Source of the DNA: Arbacia lixula
Taxonomy: Eukaryota > Echinodermata > Echinoidea > Arbacioida > Arbaciidae
Length of the DNA: 64,000 bases
NCBI GenBank assembly: GCA_963669155.1
Contig: OZ022581.1
Location: 14,896,335-14,960,334 of the forward strand
Direction: 5' to 3'
In this document: piece by piece, positions 27,701 through 32,344 of the stretch
Layout of the letters: each line of letters starts with the position of its first letter
How positions within the stretch are numbered: position 1 is the stretch's first letter
Made by a program: the position numbers and the translations under genes
The notes under the pieces: model-generated
The model's input: only the letters and a program-made list of their open reading frames with translations
What the model was told of the DNA's origin: nothing
Database searches by the model: none

Positions 27701-29834
27701 CGTCCCTTTTTCAGATCACCACAAAACCATCGAAACATTGGCAAAACATAGAGAAGTGTTAGCAAGCTGTATATTCAAAATTTGAAACTGATACGTAGTG
27801 TAAAATTCAAATAATGCACGTAAACAACGTCTGATTAATAGTCTTTACCTCAGGCTCTTAGCAGTTTGTGTTGAAATATCTGCTTTATTGATTAATCTGT
27901 TTATTAAATTATGAAACGCATTATGAAAAAAAATGTTCTATAGAAGAAATCATCTCCAAAGTTTGGCAATTACTCATAAAATTAGGATTTCACACATGCA
28001 TAATAATCACATAGATACTGTAACAAAGACTAATACTTTTTTCGTAGTACGAAAAAAGTCGGTTTGAAATTTAACAGCTGAAATGTTTACATATACAGAA
28101 AGCTTCAACATGCTATATTCTTAGAAATGGTCTTGAATCACACTTCCTTCGATTTACGATCGTGATAGACGATTTCAAATTTTAAGCTTGCAAAAGGGAC
28201 GGACAATCTTTAAAGCAGCAGGGAAAAACTTAAATGTCCAAAATTATCATTTTTATTAAAGAATGCCCCGAAAGAGACAGTTAAGCTATCCCTGTCTATC
28301 TTAAAACCTGCTTTAGTGCATCTATGGGCATTACTGCGACCAGTCCGCTCACGCAGTGAGCGGGCTGCGTAGCACGGAGCTTTGAAGTAAGGAAGTCGAG
28401 ATTAGCAGTGATTATATTAGCTGGTTACAGCAATTCTGTAACTCAAATCTCAAATTTATTGCACACATTTACGTAAAATATATACTTAAATAATTCCGTA
28501 GTTAGTTTGAAGATGAATTTAATCCATGTTGTATTTTTAAAAATTGTTTTTGACCTACAATTGTTCAGAATCGCACGACAGCAGCTGCTATGCAAAACTT
28601 AACGCGCATGCGCCAGTTCCCCTTTACCGTGTACGTTTTTGAAGCAGCCAAGATGGTTACTGCGACCAGCCCGCTCACGCAGTGAGCGGGCTGCGTAGCA
28701 CGGAGCTTTGAAGTAAGGAAGTCGAGATTAGCAGTGATTATATTAGTTGGTTTCAGCAATTCTGTAACTCAAATCTCAAATCTATTGCACGTATGTAAGT
28801 AAAATATATACCTGAATAATTCCGTAGTTGGTTTGAAGATGAATTCAATCCATGTTGCATTTTTAAAAATTGTTTTCGACCTAAAGTGGTTCAGAATCGC
28901 GCGACAGCAGCTGCGATGCAAAACCTAATGCGCATGCGCCAGTTCCCATTTACAGTATACGTTTTTGAAGCAGCCAAGATGGCAGCCTCGGCGAACCGTA
29001 TTTGTTACAAAGATCATGATCATATGTGAAGAGGTAATATGTCACGTTGCTTAGCATTTTCAAACAGTTTTATAGCTCAGGTATACATTCAATACATTTA
29101 GCCATTTATATGTGATAAATGTACTTGAAATGAGTAATTCATTCATGTGCACGGGTTGATTTCTCGGTAGTCGGACCAGACATGCTGGGAAATTAGTGGC
29201 GAGCCCTCAGGACGCTCCCGCTGCGCGGGAGCAGTCCCGGGGCTACCAAGATGGCAGCCTCGGCAAACCGTATTTGTTACAAAGATCATGATCGTATGTG
29301 AAGAGGAAATATGTAACGTTGCTTAGCATTTTCAAGCAATTTTATAGCTCAGGTATACATTCAATACATTTGGCCATTTATATGTGATAAATGTACTTGA
29401 AATAAGTAATTCATTCATGTGCACGGGTTGATTTCTCGGTAGTCGGACCAGACATGCAGGGAAATTGGTGGCGAGCCCTCAGGACGCTCCCGCTGCGCGG
29501 GAGCAGTCCCGGGGCTACTATGGGCACTGTTAAATAGAATGCAGGAACAGGCTCACATCCAAGCCTGGACTCAAGACACAAAGTCTTGAGACTCAAGTTA
29601 AGACTCAAGACTCAAGCCTAACATGCCTGAACTCAAGTTTTTACCTGAGCCACCGTCAGCGGCAGCAGTTGCAGCCGCAGCAGATGCGCTAGCGTGATGG
29701 AGTGGAGCGGAGTTGTGATTCGCAGTCTGGGACTGGGGCTTCCCCACATTCAGCATTTCCTTCAAAATCTGCGACGCGTCTCCAGCACTGAGCTGTCTTG
29801 TTGCATGACTTCCCCTGGGTGGAACCGGCTCCAT
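122..29834 (-). CDS. EDC4: EDC4 (enhancer of mRNA-decapping protein 4, Ge-1/Hedls), 19 exons, 3' partial
   Basis: EDC4 is the large scaffold of the cytoplasmic decapping complex (P-bodies) that brings DCP2 and DCP1 together; this role is known from the family. Joining 19 exons with AG/GT borders and compatible phases gives about 1,036 residues: variable N-terminus (about 1-160), WD40 propeller and its flank (about 160-630, exons 7-16), a Ser/Thr/Pro-rich linker (exon 17, about 630-944) and the start of the coiled coil (exon 19). Family signatures I recognise are DWEAKYYYGNL (exon 8), ALLKGF..FAFHNADILGCIDQRGN (exon 9), VWCPYLP (exon 10), PPRCLHQFSPHE and LLFCDNH (exon 12), FWRFLITGA and WCTVQWTCLQ (exon 13), LKVKLDLSA (exon 13) and ELQIRFQPSP (exon 16). 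Human EDC4 has 1,401 residues, so roughly the last quarter, with the C-terminal oligomerisation domain, is off the left edge. Introns range from about 300 bp to 6.3 kb. Confidence 0.95.
672..750 (-). CDS. EDC4: EDC4 exon 18 (probable)
   Basis: A 79-nt block lies between TACTTAG (acceptor, 751-752) and CGG|GTAAGA (donor, 670-671). The phases fit exon 17 (ends with two bases) and exon 19 (starts at phase 0), giving 26 codons that begin RFGENQREARQPGEG. The peptide does not resemble the vertebrate protein here, and another frame (LERIREKQDSLGKDKIWG) looks more helix-like, which would need a different border upstream. A further small exon between 751 and 1,537 cannot be excluded. Confidence 0.5.
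751..1537 (-). other. EDC4 intron 17, no recognised content
   Basis: AT-rich intron sequence. A 76-codon plus-strand frame at 1,236-1,466 has no recognisable similarity and no splice context. TTAAGGGTTAACCCT at 842-856 is a short palindrome of the kind that ends TTAA-type MITEs, but no partner end was found. Confidence 0.6.
1538..2483 (-). CDS. EDC4: EDC4 exon 17: serine-rich linker with acidic run
   Basis: This 946-nt exon is bounded by CAAACAG (acceptor) and CAG|GTAAGC (donor). It encodes about 314 residues, rich in Ser, Thr, Pro and Glu, that link the WD40 propeller to the coiled coil. The segment LMTPESLMNSSRSPTK corresponds to the LMTPD.FM motif of vertebrate EDC4, which supports the identity. 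An acidic run of 18 residues (EEEDEDEEEEEEEEGDDD) is encoded near 1,707-1,760 by GAG/GAA/GAT repeats. Codon use is GC-richer than the introns. The opposite strand is open for 265 codons, a shadow of the biased composition. Confidence 0.93.
2597..5873. repeat. Tandem duplication of a ~0.65-kb intron segment, first unit split by a LINE
   Basis: Unit 1 is 2,597-3,214 plus 5,183-5,217; unit 2 is 5,218-5,873. Both begin AACCATGCTGAAATTATT and end near GGACACTGTCTTAACA. They align along their length with scattered substitutions and small indels. The unit lies inside EDC4 intron 16 and shows no coding potential that I recognise. The LINE at 3,215-5,175 sits only in unit 1, so the duplication and the insertion are separate events. 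Confidence 0.85.
3215..5175 (-). mobile_element. 5'-truncated CR1/L2-type LINE, frameshifted reverse transcriptase
   Basis: A non-LTR retrotransposon in the same orientation as EDC4. It is bounded by the 7-bp direct repeat TAGGAAT (3,208-3,214 and 5,176-5,182) and ends on the minus strand in (ATT)n, as expected for a CR1/L2-type 3' tail. The reverse transcriptase is readable in three successive frames (about 5,175-4,732, 4,724-4,125 and 4,209-3,352), so at least two frameshifts break it. Visible motifs are GAFDTIDH, PFGVPQGSRLGPLLF, ADDTQIYLSF and, at the C-terminus, LRDLHWLPVRQRI, which is typical of the CR1/L2 group. The endonuclease half is missing. It is a dead copy. Confidence 0.92.
6046..6260. 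repeat. Polypurine (GA-rich) tract
   Basis: About 200 bp of nearly pure A/G on the plus strand, just downstream of EDC4 exon 16 (pyrimidine in the EDC4 transcript). It gives rise to low-complexity Ser/Leu/Phe frames on the minus strand that are not genes. Confidence 0.8.
6286..6386 (-). CDS. EDC4: EDC4 exon 16: end of the propeller
   Basis: 101 nt between TTTTGGCAG and AACT|GTGAGT. It reads ALQELQIRFQPSPSIGQD; the ELQIRFQP stretch corresponds to DVQIRFQP in human EDC4 and closes the conserved N-terminal part. Entry phase 2, exit phase 1. Confidence 0.93.
6429..6718. mobile_element. MITE-like element with C/G-run ends
   Basis: Left end TTAA|CCCCATTCTAACTGGG (6,425 on) and right end CAGAATAGGG (to 6,718) are imperfect inverted repeats. 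G runs (6,471-6,481; 6,663-6,672) and a C run of about 21 (6,686-6,706) lie near the ends. It resembles the better preserved TTAA element at 12,632-13,401. The right TTAA copy is lost (TATG). Confidence 0.55.
6968..7067 (-). CDS. EDC4: EDC4 exon 15
   Basis: 100 nt between TCTCCAG and CAAG|GTAAAA. It ends SVLVKMFCVFS, matching the VLIKLFCVHT strand of human EDC4. An acidic/glycine loop (SPETEDGGGMDNG) precedes it. Phases 1 in, 2 out agree with the neighbours. Confidence 0.92.
7459..7633 (-). CDS. EDC4: EDC4 exon 14
   Basis: 175 nt between TTTGCAG and ACAG|GTTTGT. It encodes VLYVIQLYQEHDKGMAHF followed by SLTEFLLMQPMLSFAI, equivalent to VLYVMELLQNQEEG and SISEFLLTHPVLSFGI in human EDC4. Confidence 0.95.
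7862..8051 (-). CDS. EDC4: EDC4 exon 13
   Basis: 190 nt between CCACAG and AAAG|GTAGGC. It encodes LAFWRFLITGAEFNRELKVW, WCTVQWTCLQ and SLKVKLDLSASFLMATDIKR, a nearly continuous match to the human WD40 region (FWRFLITGAD, MWCTVSWTCLQ, LKVCLDLSAEYL). Confidence 0.96.
8160..8450. repeat. Polypyrimidine (CT-rich) tract
   Basis: About 290 bp rich in C/T on the plus strand in EDC4 intron 12. In the EDC4 transcript it is purine-rich, opposite to the tracts at 6.1, 12.0 and 16.4 kb. Confidence 0.75.
8802..8995 (-). CDS. EDC4: EDC4 exon 12: WD40 blade
   Basis: 194 nt between TTAATAG and CAAG|GTGAGA. It starts PITDMAVSPDGSVLASASMD and continues with DGTVRFWQLYW, a canonical WD repeat (human ALSPDGTVLATASHDGYVKFWQIY), then PPRCLHQFSPHE and SLLFCDNHKYQD. 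A run of 14 C lies 8 nt beyond the donor. Phase 0 in, 2 out. Confidence 0.97.
8996..9323 (-). other. EDC4 intron 11, no recognised content
   Basis: Short intron with mixed CT-rich sequence on the plus strand; nothing else seen. Confidence 0.6.
9324..9428 (-). CDS. EDC4: EDC4 exon 11
   Basis: 105 nt, exactly 35 codons, between TTCCTCAG and AAAG|GTATGA. It begins AELWDIAVVASEHSTEK, equivalent to AEVWDLDMLRSSHSTWP in human EDC4, and ends VIKVEGHEK, matching FIVVKGHST. Confidence 0.95.
9449..9810. repeat. Minisatellite, ~30-bp unit with 61-bp dimers
   Basis: About twelve tandem copies of a 29-32 bp unit of the form AATTGGGTCAAAGATGCAAT plus AGTATCCCAG. In the middle the copies alternate two variants (CAAAGATGC/TATCCCAG and CAAATATGC/TGTCCAG), giving a 61-bp dimer repeated about three times. 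It is 20 bp from the acceptor of EDC4 exon 11, inside intron 10. Confidence 0.9.
9811..10845 (-). other. EDC4 intron 10, middle part
   Basis: AT-rich, no coding signal. One G run of about 14 at 10,221-10,234. Nothing else recognised. Confidence 0.5.
10846..10902. repeat. Microsatellite, 8-bp unit GTAAAAAT
   Basis: Seven tandem copies of GTAAAAAT without visible interruption. Confidence 0.9.
11080..11352. repeat. Imperfect ATC/ATT microsatellite
   Basis: CATCATCATC-type repeats interrupted by other words over about 270 bp; it borders the donor side of EDC4 exon 10. The frames through it are artefacts. Confidence 0.8.
11378..11525 (-). CDS. EDC4: EDC4 exon 10
   Basis: 148 nt between TTTCAG and GATGTG|GTAAGA. 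It encodes YEPKIQVLRDLPPSDFHRLV then WCPYLPDDVSEDDMP, matching HFRRIIWCPFIPEESED of human EDC4. An acceptor-side G completes the ATG codon left open by exon 9. Confidence 0.95.
11818..12186. repeat. Polypurine tract with (GA)n core
   Basis: About 370 bp, almost only A and G on the plus strand, with an uninterrupted (GA)n of about 54 bp at 11,889-11,942. It is pyrimidine in the EDC4 transcript. The Ser/Leu-rich frames of 165-168 codons on the minus strand come from this composition. Confidence 0.9.
12632..13401. mobile_element. TTAA-flanked MITE, piggyBac-type ends
   Basis: TTAA at 12,628-12,631 and 13,402-13,405 flank an element whose ends are inverted: CCCTACATAGCCCGGG on the left and, reversed, CCCTATCTAGCCTGGG on the right. 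TTAA duplication with CCC-starting ends is the hallmark of piggyBac-like elements. At 770 bp it is too short for a transposase and none is seen. C runs lie near both ends (12,691-12,709 and 13,374-13,389). Confidence 0.75.
13437..13885. mobile_element. TA-flanked MITE with 25-bp perfect inverted ends
   Basis: The left end CAGTGTGTCCCAGAAAAAAG and the right end are perfect inverted repeats over 25 bp. TA lies on both sides (13,435-13,436 and 13,886-13,887), as for Tc1/mariner-type insertion. At 449 bp without a transposase it is a non-autonomous copy. It lies in EDC4 intron 9. Confidence 0.85.
14485..14668 (-). CDS. EDC4: EDC4 exon 9: WD40 blade
   Basis: 184 nt between CTTACAG and AAAATCAT|GTGAGT. 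It encodes STVRALLKGFSCVICDIAFA and then ADILGCIDQRGNFSVWLI, matching SERTLLKGFTGSVADLAFA and QLACLDEAGNLFVWRL in human EDC4. Confidence 0.96.
14669..15453 (-). other. EDC4 intron 8, no recognised content
   Basis: AT-rich intron. Minus-strand frame 14,935-15,246 (103 codons) has no recognisable domain and no splice support. Confidence 0.5.
15454..15553 (-). CDS. EDC4: EDC4 exon 8: signature DWE.KYYYGN
   Basis: 100 nt between GCATCCAG and CAAGA|GTGAGT. It reads VKITPVVNYDWEAKYYYGNL and AVNNTFLVYVLK, an almost direct match to VKIQPVAKYDWEQKYYYGNL and AVSNSFLAYAIR of human EDC4. This is the strongest single piece of evidence for the gene. Confidence 0.98.
15554..16057 (-). other. EDC4 intron 7, no recognised content
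   Basis: AT-rich intron, nothing recognised apart from the foldback half-element at its exon 7 end. Confidence 0.5.
16058..16132. mobile_element. Half of a foldback element next to a splice donor
   Basis: This 75-bp stretch (TTTAAAACTATGGCTCCTTC to TTTGAGCTGTAGTG) equals the right arm of the foldback elements at 25,866-26,061 and 27,221-27,441. Its outer end is only 6 bp from the GT of the exon 7 donor (16,139-16,140). Confidence 0.8.
16141..16252 (-). CDS. EDC4: EDC4 exon 7
   Basis: 112 nt between TTTCATAG and AGCAAG|GTACAT. It encodes ELEGDDRKGSVSIYGSEVEI and SSIPGSSK, the equivalent of LSGDDSSTCIGILAKEVEI and ARGSNK in human EDC4. Phase 2 in, 0 out. Confidence 0.93.
16262..16560. repeat. 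Polypurine tract abutting the exon 7 acceptor
   Basis: About 300 bp of A/G-rich sequence on the plus strand beginning 10 bp from exon 7. In the EDC4 transcript it is an exceptionally long pyrimidine tract directly upstream of the acceptor. Confidence 0.85.
16857..16954 (-). CDS. EDC4: EDC4 exon 6
   Basis: 98 nt read RFNLLSRVLRVVNKYLGLSK and end GDDVS with AGCAG|GTATAG as donor. Phases fit both neighbours. The acceptor CATCACAG lacks a pyrimidine tract (the sequence upstream is GAGAGTGAGAGAG), so the left border in the protein is less certain. The region is not conserved with vertebrates. Confidence 0.7.
17436..17481 (-). CDS. EDC4: EDC4 exon 5 (small)
   Basis: 46 nt read HLPYEFDIENNAFYQ after one base that completes ATG from exon 4; donor ATCAG|GTAGGA. 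I chose the acceptor ACATTCAGAG because the two other nearby AGs lead to an in-frame stop. The peptide is not recognisable in vertebrate EDC4. Confidence 0.65.
17482..18929 (-). other. EDC4 intron 4, outer part
   Basis: Contains the CT microsatellite below. The remainder is AT-rich without coding signal. Confidence 0.5.
17812..17933. repeat. (CT)n microsatellite
   Basis: About 120 bp of CT dinucleotides with a few interruptions (CGGT, CCC, CTTC). Confidence 0.95.
18930..19390. mobile_element. MITE with GGGGCTAAG-type inverted ends
   Basis: The left end GTAATATGCTTTTCACACTG and the right end, reversed GTAATACCCTTTTCACATTA, are imperfect inverted repeats, followed inward by further copies of GGGGCTA and TTCACATTGG in both orientations. 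Length 461 bp, no transposase. Confidence 0.8.
19506..19937. mobile_element. Second, inverted partial copy of the GGGGCTAAG MITE, flanked by a ~40-bp direct repeat
   Basis: 19,548-19,895 is the reverse complement of much of 19,081-19,380 with changes. It is flanked by a direct repeat beginning CTGTCAGTCAGGCTGCTTAT and running into a C run (19,506-19,547 and 19,896-19,937). Such a long flanking duplication is unlike a normal MITE target-site duplication. Confidence 0.75.
20244..20311 (-). CDS. EDC4: EDC4 exon 4
   Basis: 68 nt between GTTTACAG and CTCAT|GTAAGT. It encodes NLLPDAQKLSELMSIDGKIS, a helix-like stretch not found in vertebrate EDC4. Both splice sites are good and phases fit. Confidence 0.75.
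20312..21428 (-). other. EDC4 intron 3, no recognised content
   Basis: AT-rich, with G and C runs at 20,935-20,960, 21,007-21,021 and 21,069-21,080 and a repeated word (TGTACATGTGGGCATGGGGA-like) around 20,985 and 21,086. No gene seen. Confidence 0.5.
21429..21483 (-). CDS. EDC4: EDC4 exon 3
   Basis: 55 nt between TTTTGACAG and ACAG|GTAAGT. It reads GEGDVMGSKPPPQPASVQ, low complexity. Borders and phases fit exons 2 and 4. Confidence 0.75.
21640..21710 (+). mobile_element. SINE fragment (tRNA-like head)
   Basis: GATATAGTGATGAGAGCTCT followed by GGTTCTAAGCC resembles the A-box and B-box part of the SINE at 40,486-40,785, but ends in a C run at 21,714. Confidence 0.55.
21732..23293 (-). other. 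EDC4 intron 2, outer part
   Basis: AT-rich. Plus-strand frame 22,837-23,133 (98 codons) and 22,069-22,317 have no recognisable domain, neighbours or splice context. Confidence 0.5.
23294..23315 (-). CDS. EDC4: EDC4 exon 2, a 22-nt microexon
   Basis: Just 22 nt (CATTGACATCACAAGTGGGC plus AG) between TTATTTCAG and GCAG|GTAAGT. It adds ALTSQVG and joins exons 1 and 3 in frame (phases 1 in, 2 out... net 22 nt with exon 3). Strong consensus splice sites on both sides are the main evidence. Confidence 0.65.
23462..24965. mobile_element. TA-flanked transposon-like element, 1.5 kb, 21-bp perfect inverted ends
   Basis: The ends GACCGTTTTCGTAATGTATG are perfect inverted repeats for 21 bp, and TA lies outside both. 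No transposase is recognisable; the longest frame (24,101-24,448, 115 codons) has no known motif. It carries a degenerate telomere-like patch at 24,717-24,793. It lies in EDC4 intron 1. Confidence 0.8.
24717..24793 (+). repeat. Degenerate TTAGGG-like repeat
   Basis: About thirteen hexamers of the type GGGTTA/GAGTTA/GGGTCA/GGTTTA in tandem. TTAGGG is the common animal telomere repeat; here it is short, degenerate and internal to a transposon-like element. Confidence 0.75.
24970..25865 (-). other. EDC4 intron 1, part without recognised features
   Basis: AT-rich; no element or gene recognised. Confidence 0.5.
25866..26061. mobile_element. Foldback (long palindrome) element
   Basis: Two arms of about 95 bp, inverted around 25,935-25,960, containing GCAGTTTTAAACCGCGG, TATTTTGTCCAGTTCAGCAT and the outer AGCTCAAAGG. 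Related to 27,221-27,441; the left arm is a little shortened. Confidence 0.85.
26062..27220 (-). other. EDC4 intron 1, part without recognised features
   Basis: AT-rich; no gene, repeat structure or conserved motif seen. Confidence 0.5.
27221..27441. mobile_element. Foldback element, near-complete 221-bp palindrome
   Basis: Starts CACTGCAGCTCAAAGGAATT and ends with its inverse (GGAATT reversed, CTGTAGTG). Arms of about 100 bp pair with few mismatches: GGCATAGGGAAAGGGAAGG, CCTCAGTTTTAAACC and TTCAGCATGAAA all occur inverted. No coding capacity. Best preserved of three copies in EDC4 introns. Confidence 0.9.
27693..28209. mobile_element. TTAA-flanked MITE-like element
   Basis: TTAA at 27,689-27,692 and 28,210-28,213. 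Ends are AGACAGCCCGTCCCTTTT and, reversed, AGATTGTCCGTCCCTTTT, so 15 of 18 bases match. Length 517 bp, no transposase. Confidence 0.75.
28331..29517. mobile_element. Composite element of two tandemly doubled units with a 9-bp flanking repeat
   Basis: Unit R1 (326 bp) occurs at 28,331-28,656 and 28,657-28,975; unit R2 (272 bp) at 28,976-29,247 and 29,248-29,517. CTATGGGCA directly repeats on both sides (28,322-28,330 and 29,518-29,526). R1 begins with a hairpin CCGCTCACGCAGTGAGCGG and R2 ends with a hairpin CTCCCGCTGCGCGGGAG. R1 contains GCGCATGCGCC, an NRF1-like site, and unit junctions carry CCAAGATGG(CAGC), a YY1-like word. A 9-bp duplication is typical of Mutator-like elements, but the ends are not clear inverted repeats. 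Confidence 0.7.
29645..29834 (-). CDS. EDC4: EDC4 exon 1, start codon
   Basis: The ATG at 29,834 opens MEPVPPRGSHATRQLSAGDA followed by SQILKEMLNVGKP, comparable to the N-terminal helix (DATQHLRDILKLDRPAGG) of human EDC4. An in-frame TAG 27 nt upstream without another ATG supports this start if the leader is colinear. The exon ends GGCTCAG|GTAAAA. A His/Ala-rich stretch follows position 40. Confidence 0.82.
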
Positions 29835-30961
29835 CCTACAATCTTTAAAGATATAGACCTATGTCTAGATCTTATGGTGATCTACTGCAGGAAATCCAGT
29901 GAAATTTCCGGATTTATATGATATTGCATTAAATTAAAGAATAACTTGCATCAGCAACAGTATACTGCATGCATGATGCATGCATGTGTATGATGGGCTG
30001 ATCTGAGCAAAGAGACTAACAAAAAAAATGTATGGTACCTTCAAAGAGAAACAAAACGTTGAAGCGTAAACTATGGTTAAGATCGAAATCCAAAAGAAAT
30101 GTAGATTAGTATAAAAGGAGTAACTATTCATGCTAAAAAAAAACATAGCCAAAGCTGCCGTTACAGGATAGGATAGGATAGGATAGGAGAATACCTAAAC
30201 GGGCATTCCTTGTTGAGAAAGACACCTTCCACACAATCAGTGCAAAACTACGGTGAAGGAAGCAAGAGAATTAAGGGTCACGCATGCAATCATTTATGTG
30301 CACACACGCATTCTTCCATTTTCCGTGGTTTTAACAATAATTTTATCTTGACCTGGAAAAGGGACACCCTGTCTCTAATCCGTTAATGTGTTGGGGTTTT
30401 TTTTTTTCACCGAGTATTCATGAGGAGACTAACCTTTTTTTTTCTTTTTTTTTTGAGGGTGCGAAGCGAGAGACAATTACTGTAGACATAGGCTAATGTA
30501 GGATCGATGATAGTTTGATCAGAAACATTAAGAAGTGTAATTTATTCCTACAGCAGTCGCGTGCATTGATATCACAATGGAATATTTTACTCTTTTGGCT
30601 CTTTGATCGAGATCCCCGATCAAGATCGAGATCGAGAGCCGCCAAACAAGTATGACAAATTTTGAATGCATTTAGAGGAATATATATACTGTATGCGCAG
30701 AAGAACCACTTCATGTACTGAAGTGCATGTACAGTAGTAGAACATCGTATAATGATGCGATTCTATGAATTTCGAATTATTCTGTTGGACCGGTTTTTTT
30801 TTTTTTTTATAAATTGAGAAATGCCTCCATATTAATATTGCACATTGGGCAATCATATTAATGCAATTCAAGTGAATTAAAAGTACGTAATACTTCAGGC
30901 CATTTTTTTGCAGCCTTTTTAAAGCGCGTGTTATGCATTGCGCATTAACTGAATGTACATA
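29835..30961. other. Upstream of EDC4, promoter not identified
   Basis: The 5' leader and promoter of EDC4 should lie here or beyond an upstream noncoding exon. I see no clear CpG cluster, NRF1 or YY1 word. Small repeats: (GGATA)n at 30,167-30,188 and a palindromic TGCATGCATGATGCATGCA around 29,967-29,985. Confidence 0.45.
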
Positions 30962-31589
30962 CCAAGATAGCAAAGTATCTGGGGCCCATATGGGAATCAT
31001 GTGGGTCTCCTTAGGCCCATATGTACTATGTTCAACCCACATGGGGCCCATATGGTCTGTCCAACCTAGAACCCAGATAATAAAACCATATGGGCCCCAT
31101 GTAGTATGTATATACTGTATGGGCAATGTGGTCTTATTTCTGGGTCGACTGAGCCATATAAAACCCATATGGGGCCCATATGGGGGTTTTCCACCTTGAA
31201 CCCACATGATAACTGATATGCTCATGAATATTCATGCATGCATTAGGCCTATTGACTTGTGTCATATTTTTGTGCCCTTGAATAGATAACTGGCAAATAT
31301 ACAAAAGGAATATTTAAGCATACATTCCAATAAGCGTTTTATTTGAATAAAAAATAAATGCCACCTAATTGAGTCCAGAAAACAATAATCACAACAAAAT
31401 ATTCATCTTTAATTGTACTAACCAATATTTTTTAAAGTAGATTTTCGTAGTACTATAAAATGAGAGTAAGTGTGCCTAGAAATCTGATAGGATCCTGAAA
31501 GATAGGATGAGGATAGGATAAAGATTACGTGTGTTCTTAATATTGTGTAGCCTTTCCACGTAAGTTTAGTCATGTGAAAAATCACTCCT

Positions 31590-31621
<32 letters not shown>

Positions 31622-31795
31622 GGGGGGGGCCCATTTGGCCCATACGGCCCCAGATGGGGTGTATGGTGCAAAATATAGATGGGTCCCAGATGGACCCAGA
31701 TGCTCCCCATATGGGCAGCCCATGTGGGGCCCATATCCAGGCCCTGATCAACCCATATCTAGCCCATATGGGCCCCAGATATTTTGCTATCTGGG
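30962..31795. mobile_element. TA-flanked element built from CCCATATGGG palindromes
   Basis: Terminal inverted repeats of about 33 bp start CCAAGATAGCAAAGTATC on the left and CCCAGATAGCAAAATATC (reversed) on the right, with TA outside both. The first 240 bp and last 175 bp contain many copies of the self-complementary word CCCATATGGG(GCCC). A T run of about 26 and G run at 31,595-31,628 lie inside. No transposase; frames through it give Gly-Pro-Tyr-rich artefacts. Confidence 0.85.
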
Positions 31796-31797
31796 TA

Positions 31798-32160
31798 TCC
31801 GTCTATGGATACGAAAAGCATACTATGTACGTATTCATTATGCTTTATAATGAACAGACATGTTGTTCAAAGTTTATTTGATATTTATTTGTTGTTTATG
31901 TGTTCTATTCACAAATGGCCAGAGAGGCTGTTTTCAATCATAACCACATACCCCTATCAAGACAACAAAGACTATACATGCGTGTTCACAATTTACATTG
32001 TTGTTTTTTTGTCTACAGACGTGTAACAGCAAAATTCACAGAGATAAATGAATAGGTAGTGTGGTTCAATATGCAGTACTATGTGTCAGTCCATTCGGTA
32101 TTCGTATGCCACGGTGTGTAGATCTTGTTGATGTATGTCTGTCCATTCAAGGCGTGGTAT
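31798..32160. other. Intergenic, nothing recognised
   Basis: AT-rich sequence between the palindromic element and the GT microsatellite. Confidence 0.5.
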
Positions 32161-32165
32161 GTATA

Positions 32166-32189
32166 AGTATGTGTGTGTGTGTGTGTGTG

Positions 32190-32239
<50 letters not shown>

Positions 32240-32282
32240 TGTGTGTGTGTATGTGTGTGTGTGAGTATGTGTGAGTGTGTGA

Positions 32283-32339
<57 letters not shown>
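32166..32339 (+). repeat. (GT)n microsatellite
   Basis: About 170 bp of GT with scattered GA, AT and CT interruptions; the Cys-Val frames through it are not genes. Confidence 0.97.
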
Positions 32340-32341
<2 letters not shown>

Positions 32342-32344
32342 CAC

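Noticed and set aside
30620..31225. 201-codon minus-strand frame, Gly/Pro/Tyr-rich in its first half
   Set aside because: That half is the palindromic transposon element; the other half has no similarity and no transcript signals.
30962..31795. Cluster of SRF-binding CArG boxes
   Set aside because: CCCATATGGG has four A/T bases between CC and GG, whereas a CArG box needs six.
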